Origin: CAVVVS01 sp963751355
GTDB lineage: Bacteria; Bacteroidota; Ignavibacteria; Ignavibacteriales; Ignavibacteriaceae
Direction: 5' to 3'
DNA length: 59,349 nt
Assembly: GCA_963751355.1 (NCBI GenBank)
Contig: CAVVVS010000112.1
Span: forward strand, 1 to 59,349
Position numbers and translations under genes: made by a program. The notes beneath the pieces are model-generated. The model was not told the DNA's origin. It saw only the letters and a list, made by a program, of their open reading frames with translations, and searched no databases. Positions 1 through 8,287 of the stretch are shown here, one piece after another. Within the stretch, counting starts at the first letter, position 1, and the number at the start of each line of letters is the position of its first letter.

Positions 1-198
1 CAGAAACATCCGGCTGAAATTATCAGTAAAGCCAGTTTAGCTGCCCAAAGCGATTACAGACGGGTCCATCCCAAATTGTTCATGTCAATAATAGAGAAAA
101 TAGAAGCCGGGATAAAAGAAAACCAAACAGCCATTACCATTTCTGAGAGCACACAAGCTTTCATAAGGGAAATGGAATATTTTATAACTAACAAATAG
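1..198 (+). CDS. istA: IstA-type transposase, C-terminal fragment (cut by window edge)
   Basis: An open frame enters from the left edge and ends at a TAG stop 11 bp before istB. The 65 visible residues (beginning QKHPAEIIS, with basic stretch DYRRVHP) lie outside the catalytic DDE core, so the family call rests on position: IS21-family elements carry the long transposase istA directly upstream of the ATPase istB in one transcript. The ATPase that follows is unmistakable. Whether the missing 5' part is intact cannot be seen. Confidence 0.75.
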   Translation, partial: QKHPAEIISKASLAAQSDYRRVHPKLFMSIIEKIEAGIKENQTAITISESTQAFIREMEYFITNK

Positions 199-209
199 AA
201 AGAAAAACT

Positions 210-959
210 ATGTCAAGTTATGCAGAGTTAAAAAGTCAATTAAAACAACTAAAGTTATCCGGCGCCTCAGATACATTGGAGCTGCGCCTTATGGAAGCCG
301 AAAGCAATGAGCTTGCCTTTAGCGAGCTTCTCTCAATGCTGCTTTCAGATGAAATAGAGCTTAGGCGTAACCGGCGTCTTCAAAGACTGATCAGCCATGC
401 TCACCTTGAGTCAAATAAAACTCTTGAACATTTTGATTTTACTTTCAATCCCACAATAAAGCCCAAACAGATACGGGAGATTTCAACATGCAATTTTATG
501 GATAAAGCAGAAAACATATTTTTCGTCGGTCCAACCGGAACCGGGAAGACTCATCTTGCAAAAGCCATTAGTCACCGCGCATGCCGCAGACATCTCAGAG
601 TTGAATTCTACAGTTCACGTGATCTGTTCTCCATGCTTAATAAAGCTGATCTGGCTAACAAATTGGACAGAACCCTAAATCTTATTATTAAATCAGATCT
701 TCTTGTTATTGATGACTTTGGTTTTAAGAAGTTGGATCAAAAATCGGCCGAGTATCTTTATGCAATTATCGAATCGAGATACCGTTTGAAATCAACAATC
801 ATTACAAGTAATCGTTCAATCAGCGACTGGTCATCAATCTTTCCCGATCCGGTAATGGCTAATGCTATAATGGACAGACTATGTCATAATGCGCATCAAA
901 TTGTTATAAAAGGTGAGTCATACAGAAAGAAATTTAAACCGGAAATCATAAACGCTTGA
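210..959 (+). CDS. istB: IS21-family helper ATPase IstB
   Basis: 249 aa, the usual size for IstB. This AAA+ ATPase, related to DnaC, assists the IstA transposase in target selection and strand transfer. A helical N-terminal region (about 1-95) is followed by the ATPase domain with Walker A GPTGTGKTH near residue 107 and Walker B LLVIDDFG near 170. A sensor-like ITSN segment follows near 210. The start lies 11 bp after the istA stop, as expected for an istAB operon. The frame is full length, so the element may still be functional; its left half lies outside the window. Confidence 0.95.
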   Translation: MSSYAELKSQLKQLKLSGASDTLELRLMEAESNELAFSELLSMLLSDEIELRRNRRLQRLISHAHLESNKTLEHFDFTFNPTIKPKQIREISTCNFMDKAENIFFVGPTGTGKTHLAKAISHRACRRHLRVEFYSSRDLFSMLNKADLANKLDRTLNLIIKSDLLVIDDFGFKKLDQKSAEYLYAIIESRYRLKSTIITSNRSISDWSSIFPDPVMANAIMDRLCHNAHQIVIKGESYRKKFKPEIINA

Positions 960-1021
960 GAATAATTTGACTCTTTGATCTTCAATCGCTAAAATTACAT
1001 TTACAATCAAAACAAGTGGTA

Positions 1022-1059
1022 GGTTTTAATGGCCCTGACTGGCTGGTTTTGATGGCCCT
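1022..1059 (+). repeat. Paired 15-bp direct repeats at the IS21 right end
   Basis: ggttttaatggccct (1022-1036) and ggttttgatggccct (1045-1059) differ at one base and are 23 bp apart, about two helical turns. IS21-family ends are known to carry multiple short repeats bound by the transposase. The position just inside the element's end fits that role; binding itself is inferred. Confidence 0.7.
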
Positions 1060-1064
1060 CGACA

Positions 1065-1933
1065 TCAACATGCGTGATAGATGGAAATATCTATGCTATT
1101 GGCGGTGCAGAATCACCATATGGAGCACTTCGTTCGGGCGTCTTAGTATACGACCCAATGACTGATATCTGGATTGAGAAAACTCAGATGCTGACTCCAA
1201 AGTAGGTTTATCAGCCAACGTAGTAGATGGGAAGATATATGCCATTGTTGGTGCCACTATAAGCGTAAGCGTAGTTCTTAGCACAGTAGAAGTCTATGAT
1301 CCAGCCACAGATACCTGGACACAGAAAACTGATATGCCTACAGCCAGATGTGAATATGGCACAAGTGTAGTGGATGGGAAAATATACATCATCGGGGGGA
1401 CAATTGGTCCACCTTGGAATGGTCTTTCTATAGTGGAAGTCTATGATCCAGCCACAGATACTTGGACGCAGAAAACAAACATGCCCACAGCGAGAAGAGT
1501 ATTTTCCGCAAATGTTTTAGACGGAAAAGTTTACACGATAGGGGGAGTTGCGGGACCTCAAGGTTCGACATACGCTCTTGCGACAATGGAAGAATATAAT
1601 CCTGAGTTAGATTTAACAGAATTAAATGAAAAGGAGAATAATGATGCTATACCATTAAATTATTATCTTTTCCAAAATTTCCCCAATCCGTTTAATCCGA
1701 GTACAAATATCAAATACACAATTCCATTTGTAGAGACGCATCGCGATGCGTCTGTACTACTAAATGTTTATGACATTTTGGGAAGAGAAGTCACAAATCT
1801 TGTTAATGAAGAAAAGCAGCCTGGAGAATATGAATTTGAATTTAATGTCGCCAACCTACCAAGCGGTGTTTATTTTTATCAATTAAAAGCAGGCAGCTAT
1901 GTCGAGACAAAGAAAATGATTTTGCTCAAATAG
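1065..1933 (+). pseudogene. Kelch-repeat T9SS-secreted protein, 3' remnant broken by IS21 and a frameshift
   Basis: The kelch frame starts directly at the IS21 end and shows four blades: VIDGNIYAIGG, VVDGKIYAIVG, VVDGKIYIIGG and VLDGKVYTIGG. A stop appears near 1203 (TPK then TAG), and the frame continues one phase over from 1202 (VGLSANVVDGK). Comparison with the later repeats (MPTARR.FSANV) suggests loss of one base near 1200. The C-terminus (about 1660-1933) is a T9SS type A sorting domain: YLFQNFPNPFNPSTNIKY, VYDILGREV, LPSGVYFYQL and final MILLK. The intact ancestor would be a secreted or surface beta-propeller protein. The longest intact frame begins at 1334, but this is not a normal start. 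Its N-terminus lies beyond the element. Confidence 0.88.
1730..1757. repeat. 28-bp palindrome inserted in the T9SS-domain coding sequence
   Basis: AGACGCATCGCGATGCGTCT (1734-1753) is a perfect 20-bp palindrome. Outside a single G:G mismatch, GTA pairs with TAC to give a 28-bp GTAG...GTAC unit. It encodes VETHRDASV, an interruption of the usual beta-strand of the sorting domain, and the frame is preserved. It resembles dispersed palindromic genome repeats rather than a structural part of the protein. Confidence 0.75.
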
Positions 1934-2012
1934 CGACATTTTTGATCAATTTTAGTATAATTAATTGAATATTCCGAAAGCTGTGAAAAATTATCTGAAA
2001 TCAAATTTATTC

Positions 2013-2045
2013 GAATGGTTGATTGTTAGATTCAATCAACCATTC
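2013..2045. terminator. Stem-loop between convergent transcription units
   Basis: A perfect 13-bp stem (gaatggttgattg / caatcaaccattc) encloses a 7-nt loop. It lies 80 bp after the kelch remnant and 60 bp beyond the stop of the convergent peptidase gene. The flanks are A/T-rich without a strict U-tract, so it may act as a bidirectional terminator; that function is inferred. Confidence 0.6.
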
Positions 2046-2104
2046 ATTTATTTATAAAGTCACTATTTTAATAATTTTAATGATAATTTATAATCAGCAT
2101 TTGC

Positions 2105-3904
2105 TCATCTAGCACCAAGCTCAACTTTGAACGTCTTTTTTTCGCCGTTTCTCATAACTACAACATCCACGATATCTCCGGGCGAAAAATCACCAAGCGC
2201 ATAAGTATAATCGTAAATGTTTGAAATCTTTTTACCGCCGAAGTTAATGATGATATCACCACCCTGCAGTCCGGCTTTTTGAGCGGGTCCCCCTTCACTT
2301 ACGCCCGTGATTTTTAATCCGTCAACCTGTCCCGCATAATCCGGAATAGTTCCGACGTATACTCTGAAAGCCATTCTTCCGCGTTCTTTGCGCGGTACAT
2401 TTATGTAATCCGGTTTGGATGACATTGTGTCTATTTGAGAAGTAATCTGATACACATATTTCAAAATAGTTTCTTCTCCGGTTGAATTAATTTTATCCGC
2501 ATCGTCGGATGGTCTGTGATAATCCGGGTGAGTGCCGGTAAAGAAAAACAGCACAGGGATTTTCTTTGCATAAAAAGAAGAGTGATCGCTCGGTCCGTAA
2601 CCTTCGTCGTTAAAAGTTAGATTGAAATGATATTTCTGGTTATCTTTTTTTAACAGTTCTTTCCAGATTGAAGATGTACCGGTTCCATATACAATCAAAC
2701 TTGTATCGGGTTTTAATCTGCCGATCATATCCATATTGATCATGGTCGACATATTTTCAATCGGAACGGGGGGATGATCAACAAAATAAGTTGAACCTAA
2801 TACACCAAGTTCTTCTCCCGAAAATGAAACAAAGATAATACTTCTTTTTAATTGGTTTTTAACAGAAGCAAATTTCTCGGCTATTTCCATTAACCCGGCT
2901 GTTCCCGAAGCATTATCATCGGCTCCGTTGTGAATTAATTTTTCTTTCCCGCGGTAAAGTGAGCCGGTTTCACCGTAACCGAGATGATCATAATGAGCAC
3001 CAACCACTATATACTGGTTTTTCAATTTGGGATCATTGCCCATTAAATATCCGATTACATTTTTTCCGGTCTTAGTTATTTCTTTTACTTCGGTATTTAA
3101 TTTTACTTGAGTATTTTTAATGACAAATGAATTAGGAATTTTTGATGTGTTTATTTTTTCCTGAATATCTTTGAAGTTCATTCCTAGGTGATTGAATAAT
3201 GAATCAATGATTTCTCTTTTTACCTGCACAGTGGGAAAGGACTCGATTCCGCTTGCACCGTCGTACCTTAATTTCATTAAATAATCACTTTCATCTTTCG
3301 GAATGAATCCGCTAACAAAAATAACTCCGGCAGCTCCTTCTTCCTTGGCAATCTTTGCTTTGTATCTATAAGGTGCATACTTTTCAAATTTTGAATGAGG
3401 ATTTACCTGATCCGGGTAATATCTCATAATAATTACAATCTTATTTTTAACATCAATCCCGGAGTAATCATCGTAATTGAGATCAGGGGCAGAAATGCCG
3501 TAACCTGCAAAAACAAGTTCTCCGCTTATTGTTTTATTTCCCGAAAACGGAGTGGTAATGAAATCTTTTTCCGCCTTAGGCTGAATTTTAAAATTACCGG
3601 ATTGTATTAATAATGAATTATTTTTTGTCAGTTCCAGCCCCGCAATAAAAGGATAGTTTTGGTAATAACTACTACTATTTAACGGAAGCAGTCCGGATTG
3701 TTTAAAATCATTTTTAATATATTCGGCGGCTTCGTCCGCACCTTTTGTGCCGGTTAATCTGCCTTCAAGTTTATCGGAAGCGAGGAAATTTATATGATCC
3801 TGAACTTCCCCTGCAGTAATTGCGGGATTGCTGCTATTTTGAGAAAAAGAAGGTGTTGTGAATATTAGAAGAATTATCGCAGAAAAAAAAGAAAATTTTT
3901 TCAT
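2105..3904 (-). CDS. Secreted M28-family zinc aminopeptidase with PA and PDZ domains
   Basis: 599 aa from the ATG at 3904, preceded by AAAGGGG. A longer reading starting at 3955 adds 17 residues and hides the signal peptide, so the inner start is preferred. Order: signal peptide (MKKFSFFSAIILLIF...); a protease-associated insert about 100-270; the M28 domain with metal ligands in GAHYDHLG, ADDNASG, SGEELG, DMIGR and THPDYHRPSDD; and a C-terminal PDZ domain from about 515 (GGPAQKAGLQGGDIIINFGG). Family members remove N-terminal residues from peptides outside the cytoplasm. The PDZ domain may bind peptide termini. Its transcription converges with the kelch remnant. Exact specificity cannot be read. 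Confidence 0.92.
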   Translation of the reverse strand: MKKFSFFSAIILLIFTTPSFSQNSSNPAITAGEVQDHINFLASDKLEGRLTGTKGADEAAEYIKNDFKQSGLLPLNSSSYYQNYPFIAGLELTKNNSLLIQSGNFKIQPKAEKDFITTPFSGNKTISGELVFAGYGISAPDLNYDDYSGIDVKNKIVIIMRYYPDQVNPHSKFEKYAPYRYKAKIAKEEGAAGVIFVSGFIPKDESDYLMKLRYDGASGIESFPTVQVKREIIDSLFNHLGMNFKDIQEKINTSKIPNSFVIKNTQVKLNTEVKEITKTGKNVIGYLMGNDPKLKNQYIVVGAHYDHLGYGETGSLYRGKEKLIHNGADDNASGTAGLMEIAEKFASVKNQLKRSIIFVSFSGEELGVLGSTYFVDHPPVPIENMSTMINMDMIGRLKPDTSLIVYGTGTSSIWKELLKKDNQKYHFNLTFNDEGYGPSDHSSFYAKKIPVLFFFTGTHPDYHRPSDDADKINSTGEETILKYVYQITSQIDTMSSKPDYINVPRKERGRMAFRVYVGTIPDYAGQVDGLKITGVSEGGPAQKAGLQGGDIIINFGGKKISNIYDYTYALGDFSPGDIVDVVVMRNGEKKTFKVELGAR

Positions 3905-4195
3905 GATTGCCCCTTTAAAATTTCTTACTAAGTATAGAGTTTGGGTAAGTACCAAACATTACAAAAATCACTTTTTGAATATATGAAGTATGTTTTAATT
4001 AATCTAATAGAATTTTATTGAATTCGGAAAAAATCTTACTATTTGTATTGAATTTGTTGTACTACGAAAAATTGATGGAATATATTACTATAATCATAGA
4101 TCTGTTTATCGATAATTTTTACATTTTTTCATTAATTCATATATTTGATTGAAATAACAAATCGACTTTCTTGTTATAAATTTGCGGGCAGTAAA

Positions 4196-6811
4196 ATGTT
4201 TAAAAAATTCTGTAATTTAATTCTTCTTTCATTGTTAATAGCTTTTACATCCTATCCCCAGGGTGCAAATTCATTCCGAATCGAACTTAAAAATGGATGG
4301 AATATTCAATCATCTAAGAAAATAAATTCAGGTGGGAAACATGTATCAAGTCTGAATTATCAAACTAAAGGCTGGTTTCCTGCCGAAGTGCCCGCTACAG
4401 TTTTAGGAACTTTGGTGAAAGACAAAGTTTATACGAAGATATTCTATTCCAAGAATCTCGATAAAATTCCGACCGGACAGTTTGAAGTACCATGGTGGTA
4501 TAGAACGGAATTTATTGTTCCTAAAGAAAATGGATTAAACACAGTAAAATTGAAATTCAACGGAATAAATTATCGTGCTAACATCTGGATTAACGGAAAG
4601 CAAGTTGCACAGTCAGGTACCACGGAAGGTTGTTTCCGCAGGTTTGAAATTAATATTTCTAAGTATGTAAAATTCGGTGAAAAAAACGCTCTTGCGGTAG
4701 AAGTAATTCCTCCGGTTAAAGGCGAGCCGACTATGGGATTTGTTGATTGGAATCCGCGTCCACCGGATAGAAATATGGGTTTATGGCGTGATGTTACTTT
4801 AAAATTAAGCGGGGATGTTTCTATCAATTTCCCGTTTGTTAAAAGCATAATTGATACTGTTACATTAAAGAAAGCAGAGTTAACGGTTTCTGCAGAGGTT
4901 CAAAATAATACCGGGAAAAAAGTTGAGGGAGTACTCAGCGGTAAAATCGGAACTATTAATTTTTCTAAAAATGTGGTTCTTAATCCGGAAGAAACGAAAC
5001 TAGTAACATTCACACCGGAAGATTTTCAACAACTTAAAATAAACAATCCCCGTTTATGGTGGACTCATGATTTTGGAAAGCCTGAGTTGTACTCATTAAA
5101 ACTCTCATTCAATATAAATAAAAAAGTTTCCGATGAACGTCGTATAAAATTCGGGATAAGACAAGTTTCGGATTATTTCACTTCGCAGGGATTAAGAGGT
5201 TACAAACTTAACGGGAAAAAGATACTCATTCGAGGCGGCGGCTGGACTGACCACATGCTATTGAATAATTCGAAACAGAATTTAAAATATCAAATTGAAT
5301 ATGCAAAACATATGAATTTAAACACAATCAGAATGGAAGGATTTTGGGGAGAGGATCAGGATATTTACAATTTATGTGATGAGAATGGTATTCTGATTAT
5401 GGTAGGATGGAGCGCTCAATGGGAATGGAAAGGAGTATTTGGAAAGCCTGCCGATGAATTCGGAGGGATTAAATCACCGGAAGATATGCATATAGTTTCG
5501 GAGTCATTCAGAGATCAGGTTAAATGGCTTCGAAATCATCCGTCAATATTTTTGTGGTTATACGGAAGTGATAAATTACCGAGACCGGCGCTTGAGAAAA
5601 AGTACTTGGAGATATTAAAAATGTATGATCCTTCAAGACCGTCGGTGGCATCCGCTCACGAACATACAAGCGAATTGACCGGAAAGACCGCAGTTAAAAT
5701 GAGAGGTCCTTATGATTATGAACCGCCTAACTATTGGTATATTGATAAAGATTACGGTGGTGCTTTCGGATTTAATACAGAAACCGGACCCGGTCCACAG
5801 GTTCCACCCGTTGAAAGTCTGAAAAAGATGATACCGGAAGATTCCCTTTGGCCGATAAGCGGGGAGTGGTTTTATCATTGCAGCAGGGGAATGTTTAAAC
5901 ATCTAAATAGATATAATGAAGCTATATCTGCCAGGTTGGGCAAACCATCAAGTTTGAAGGATTATGAAAGAAAAGCTCAATACACTAATTATGAAGCTAT
6001 GAGAGCAATGTTCGAAGCATTCGGTGCAAACAAATTTACCTCAACGGGAGTTATACAATGGATGTATAATGCGGCGTGGCCGAAATTATGGTGGCAGCTT
6101 TACGATTATTACTTAATGCCGAATGGAGCTTTTTACGGAGCTAAAAAAGCGGACGAGCCTGTTCATATTCAATATAATTATGGGAATAATTCGGTCGATA
6201 TAGTTAACAGCACTCTTAAAAGATATAAAAATTTATCCGGTAAAGTAACCGTGTTGAATTTTAATCTTGATAAAAAATTTGAGAAAGAAACAAAATTTAA
6301 TATTGATGCTAACGAATCAAAGCAAATTATGAATATTCCTGTGATTGATAATTTGAGCAAAACTTATTTTGTGGATATGAAGCTTTATAACGGAAAAAAT
6401 GAGTTAAGTTCAAATTTTTATTGTCTATCGACTCAGCAGGATGAATTAGATACTGCAAAAACCACCTGGTACGTAACTCCTGAAAAACAGTATGCGGATT
6501 TAATAGAGTTGAACAATCTTCCGGAAATAAACTTAATTGTTAAATCCACTTTTCAAACAAATGGAAATAAAAAGTTAGTTACTGCTGAAGTTAAAAATAA
6601 TACAAATAAATTAGCCTTTTTAATTCGTCTAACTGTAACCGCAGGTAAGCAAGATATTCCTGTGCTTCCCGTATTTTTAGAAGATAATTATTTTACCCTG
6701 CTTCCGGGAGAGAAACGAATCATAAATGGTTATGTTTATAGAAAAGATCTCAATGATAAAAATCCGAAGTTAAGAGTTTCAGGCTGGAATGTTAAAACGG
6801 TGTATCATTAA
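4196..6811 (+). CDS. Secreted GH2 glycosidase, exo-beta-D-glucosaminidase-like
   Basis: 871 aa from the ATG at 4196. Upstream in-frame codons from 4145 are left out because MFKKFCNLILLSLLIAF is a clean signal peptide. A GH2 sugar-binding jelly-roll (about 60-210, WYRTEF, INGKQVAQSG), an immunoglobulin-like domain and a TIM barrel follow. The candidate acid/base is Asp459 in LYGSDKLP and the candidate nucleophile Glu529 in GFNTETGPG. Ordinary GH2 enzymes have Asn-Glu at the first site; SD plus N-S/T-ET is the signature of exo-glucosaminidases such as CsxA. It probably trims amino sugar from chitosan-like or cell-wall glycans in the periplasm. A beta-mannosidase-like activity is the main alternative. 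Confidence 0.88.
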   Translation: MFKKFCNLILLSLLIAFTSYPQGANSFRIELKNGWNIQSSKKINSGGKHVSSLNYQTKGWFPAEVPATVLGTLVKDKVYTKIFYSKNLDKIPTGQFEVPWWYRTEFIVPKENGLNTVKLKFNGINYRANIWINGKQVAQSGTTEGCFRRFEINISKYVKFGEKNALAVEVIPPVKGEPTMGFVDWNPRPPDRNMGLWRDVTLKLSGDVSINFPFVKSIIDTVTLKKAELTVSAEVQNNTGKKVEGVLSGKIGTINFSKNVVLNPEETKLVTFTPEDFQQLKINNPRLWWTHDFGKPELYSLKLSFNINKKVSDERRIKFGIRQVSDYFTSQGLRGYKLNGKKILIRGGGWTDHMLLNNSKQNLKYQIEYAKHMNLNTIRMEGFWGEDQDIYNLCDENGILIMVGWSAQWEWKGVFGKPADEFGGIKSPEDMHIVSESFRDQVKWLRNHPSIFLWLYGSDKLPRPALEKKYLEILKMYDPSRPSVASAHEHTSELTGKTAVKMRGPYDYEPPNYWYIDKDYGGAFGFNTETGPGPQVPPVESLKKMIPEDSLWPISGEWFYHCSRGMFKHLNRYNEAISARLGKPSSLKDYERKAQYTNYEAMRAMFEAFGANKFTSTGVIQWMYNAAWPKLWWQLYDYYLMPNGAFYGAKKADEPVHIQYNYGNNSVDIVNSTLKRYKNLSGKVTVLNFNLDKKFEKETKFNIDANESKQIMNIPVIDNLSKTYFVDMKLYNGKNELSSNFYCLSTQQDELDTAKTTWYVTPEKQYADLIELNNLPEINLIVKSTFQTNGNKKLVTAEVKNNTNKLAFLIRLTVTAGKQDIPVLPVFLEDNYFTLLPGEKRIINGYVYRKDLNDKNPKLRVSGWNVKTVYH

Positions 6812-6903
6812 TTGTAAAGAGATACCACTATAACGTAAACTGCTTTTGATAGGTAAGTTGAAAACGCAATACTTGTTTCGAGTAAAATGAGTTGAACTAA
6901 TCA

Positions 6904-7617
6904 TCACTCAGGAACGTGCACTAAAAAATATTCTTTTGCGGATTCACCGATTGTCTTTGCTTCCCTAAGTGTCATGTGCATTTCATCCGGGGTTTCCTTA
7001 TCATGCCCGGCTTCCAAAATTGCCAGATCGGAATTTTTTGCTGCCTTAGCGAGCGTATCACAATAAGCAGTATCGCCTCCGTAGCAAATTTTTTTGCCAT
7101 CGAATGAAAATTTAAAACCGATTGCCGGAACCTGTCTGGTATTAATCCTATCGTGAAGATATTCTTTATGGATAACGGGAAAAGGACGAACAGTTACTTT
7201 TTTAGTTGTGAAGTTTTTGTAATCCGAAATCGATATTAATTTTATCTCGTAGGGGATAGTCTTTGAATATACTTTTTTAAATGCATTATATATGCTTTCA
7301 ATTTCCATACAACCTTGCGGATAATAAATGGAGAGGGAAGTACACTTGTTCATTACTCTCATGTAAGTAAGAAGCGACCACACTCCGCCGACATGATCAT
7401 GATGACCGTGGCTGACAAAAATATTAGTTATGTGTAAAATTTTATTAGTTCCAATTTCTTTATTCAAGTCTCTTAATATTCCGTCACCCGGGTCCACTAC
7501 AAAGTGATTTTGTCCAGCTCGTATGAGTATTCCCGTAGCAATATTGGGGATGGAGCAAAATATCTTAATATGAAAATTATCTTTCTGCCAGATTAAAGGA
7601 TATTTTTGATGGATCAT
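6904..7617 (-). CDS. Metallo-beta-lactamase-fold hydrolase, RNase Z-like
   Basis: 237 aa with no signal peptide, so cytoplasmic. The zinc motif HGHHDH (in IFVSHGHHDHVGG, about residue 71) is present, with a further His in FPVIHKEYL, Asp in YGGDTAYCDTL and His in LEAGHDKE and VHVPE. This ligand set matches the RNase Z/ElaC-like branch, which includes tRNA 3'-processing enzymes and phosphodiesterases. At 237 aa it is shorter than true RNase Z (about 305) and lacks a clear exosite arm, so it is more likely a generic MBL hydrolase. It lies 42 bp downstream of the Fur-family gene and may share its transcript. Confidence 0.82.
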   Translation of the reverse strand: MIHQKYPLIWQKDNFHIKIFCSIPNIATGILIRAGQNHFVVDPGDGILRDLNKEIGTNKILHITNIFVSHGHHDHVGGVWSLLTYMRVMNKCTSLSIYYPQGCMEIESIYNAFKKVYSKTIPYEIKLISISDYKNFTTKKVTVRPFPVIHKEYLHDRINTRQVPAIGFKFSFDGKKICYGGDTAYCDTLAKAAKNSDLAILEAGHDKETPDEMHMTLREAKTIGESAKEYFLVHVPE

Positions 7618-7659
7618 ATATAAAAAATATTAAATTTAGTAAGTGAGTAACTATATTAA

Positions 7660-8124
7660 TTATTTGCGTTTTTTAAAGTACTTACAATTTTTTGTATCCT
7701 TGCACCTTGCGAAAATATTAAATGAATAACTTTCAACGTTAAAGCCGAGTTCTTCGCTCATTTCATCTGGCAGTTCTTTAATTTTGGGATTAACAAACTC
7801 AACAATACGCCCGCAATCCATACAAATCAGATGATCGTGGTTTTGTCTTTTATAACTGCTTTCGTATCGGGTCATATTGTCGCCGAAATTCCGTTTACTC
7901 AGAAGATCGCATTGTACAAGTAGTTCTAATGTATTATACACCGTTGCGCGGGATACTCTGGATTTATGATTTTTCATCAATACGTACAGATCATCAGCAC
8001 CGAAATGGCCTTCATATTCCAGGGCTGCATCCATCACCTCAAATCTCTCGGGAGTGATTCTATTCTTCTCACTTTTCAGGAATGATCTGAAGATTTCTGC
8101 AGCTTGTTTATTTTGACTAATCAA
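7660..8124 (-). CDS. Fur/PerR-family metalloregulator
   Basis: 154 aa. A winged helix (about 20-85: RITPERFEVMDAAL, SRATVYNTLELLVQ) precedes the dimerisation/metal domain with HDH at 96-98 and the structural zinc pair C101-x2-C104 (CMDCG). The second cysteine pair is C141 and C147, spaced CX5C rather than the textbook CX2C. The family represses iron-uptake or peroxide genes when loaded with metal. Its position beside feoAB, and a Fur-type inverted repeat at the feo promoter, argue for an iron-responsive role. Fur, PerR and Zur cannot be told apart from sequence alone. Confidence 0.92.
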   Translation of the reverse strand: MISQNKQAAEIFRSFLKSEKNRITPERFEVMDAALEYEGHFGADDLYVLMKNHKSRVSRATVYNTLELLVQCDLLSKRNFGDNMTRYESSYKRQNHDHLICMDCGRIVEFVNPKIKELPDEMSEELGFNVESYSFNIFARCKDTKNCKYFKKRK

Positions 8125-8150
8125 TTTAATTCTTAATATTTATTATGTTA

Positions 8151-8179
8151 AAGATATACCTGCATTATAAGAATTTCAA
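8151..8179 (-). promoter_or_regulatory. Promoter of the Fur-family gene
   Basis: Reading the minus strand: TTGAAA, 17 bases, then TATCTTTA, whose last T lies about 27 bp before the start codon. The -7 element is identical to the one at the feoA promoter and is one base from TAnnTTTG. Inferred by pattern. Confidence 0.6.
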
Positions 8180-8287
8180 GAAATAATTAGTTCTTAAAAA
8201 ATAAAGAGAAAGATTTTTTATTCCTAAGTGGAAACATTAAAAAATTTATCAGTACCGGACACCGTGAACGTCATAATAACCGGTTTG

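Larger units (their letters stand above)
1..1064 (+). mobile_element. Right part of an IS21-family insertion sequence
   Basis: It contains the istA tail, istB and about 105 bp of non-coding end. The outer end is placed at about 1064 (...CGACA, complement TGTCG...), because IS21 ends commonly begin with TG and because kelch coding sequence resumes in frame immediately after (STCVIDGNIYAIGG). An end at 1070 (...CAACA) cannot be excluded. Two direct copies of a transposase-type motif lie at the end. The left end and target duplication are outside the window. Confidence 0.8.

Noticed and set aside
3940..3957. Inverted repeat GTTTGG-N6-CCAAAC upstream of the M28 gene
   Set aside because: The arms are only 6 bp and lie at a poor distance from any promoter; likely chance.
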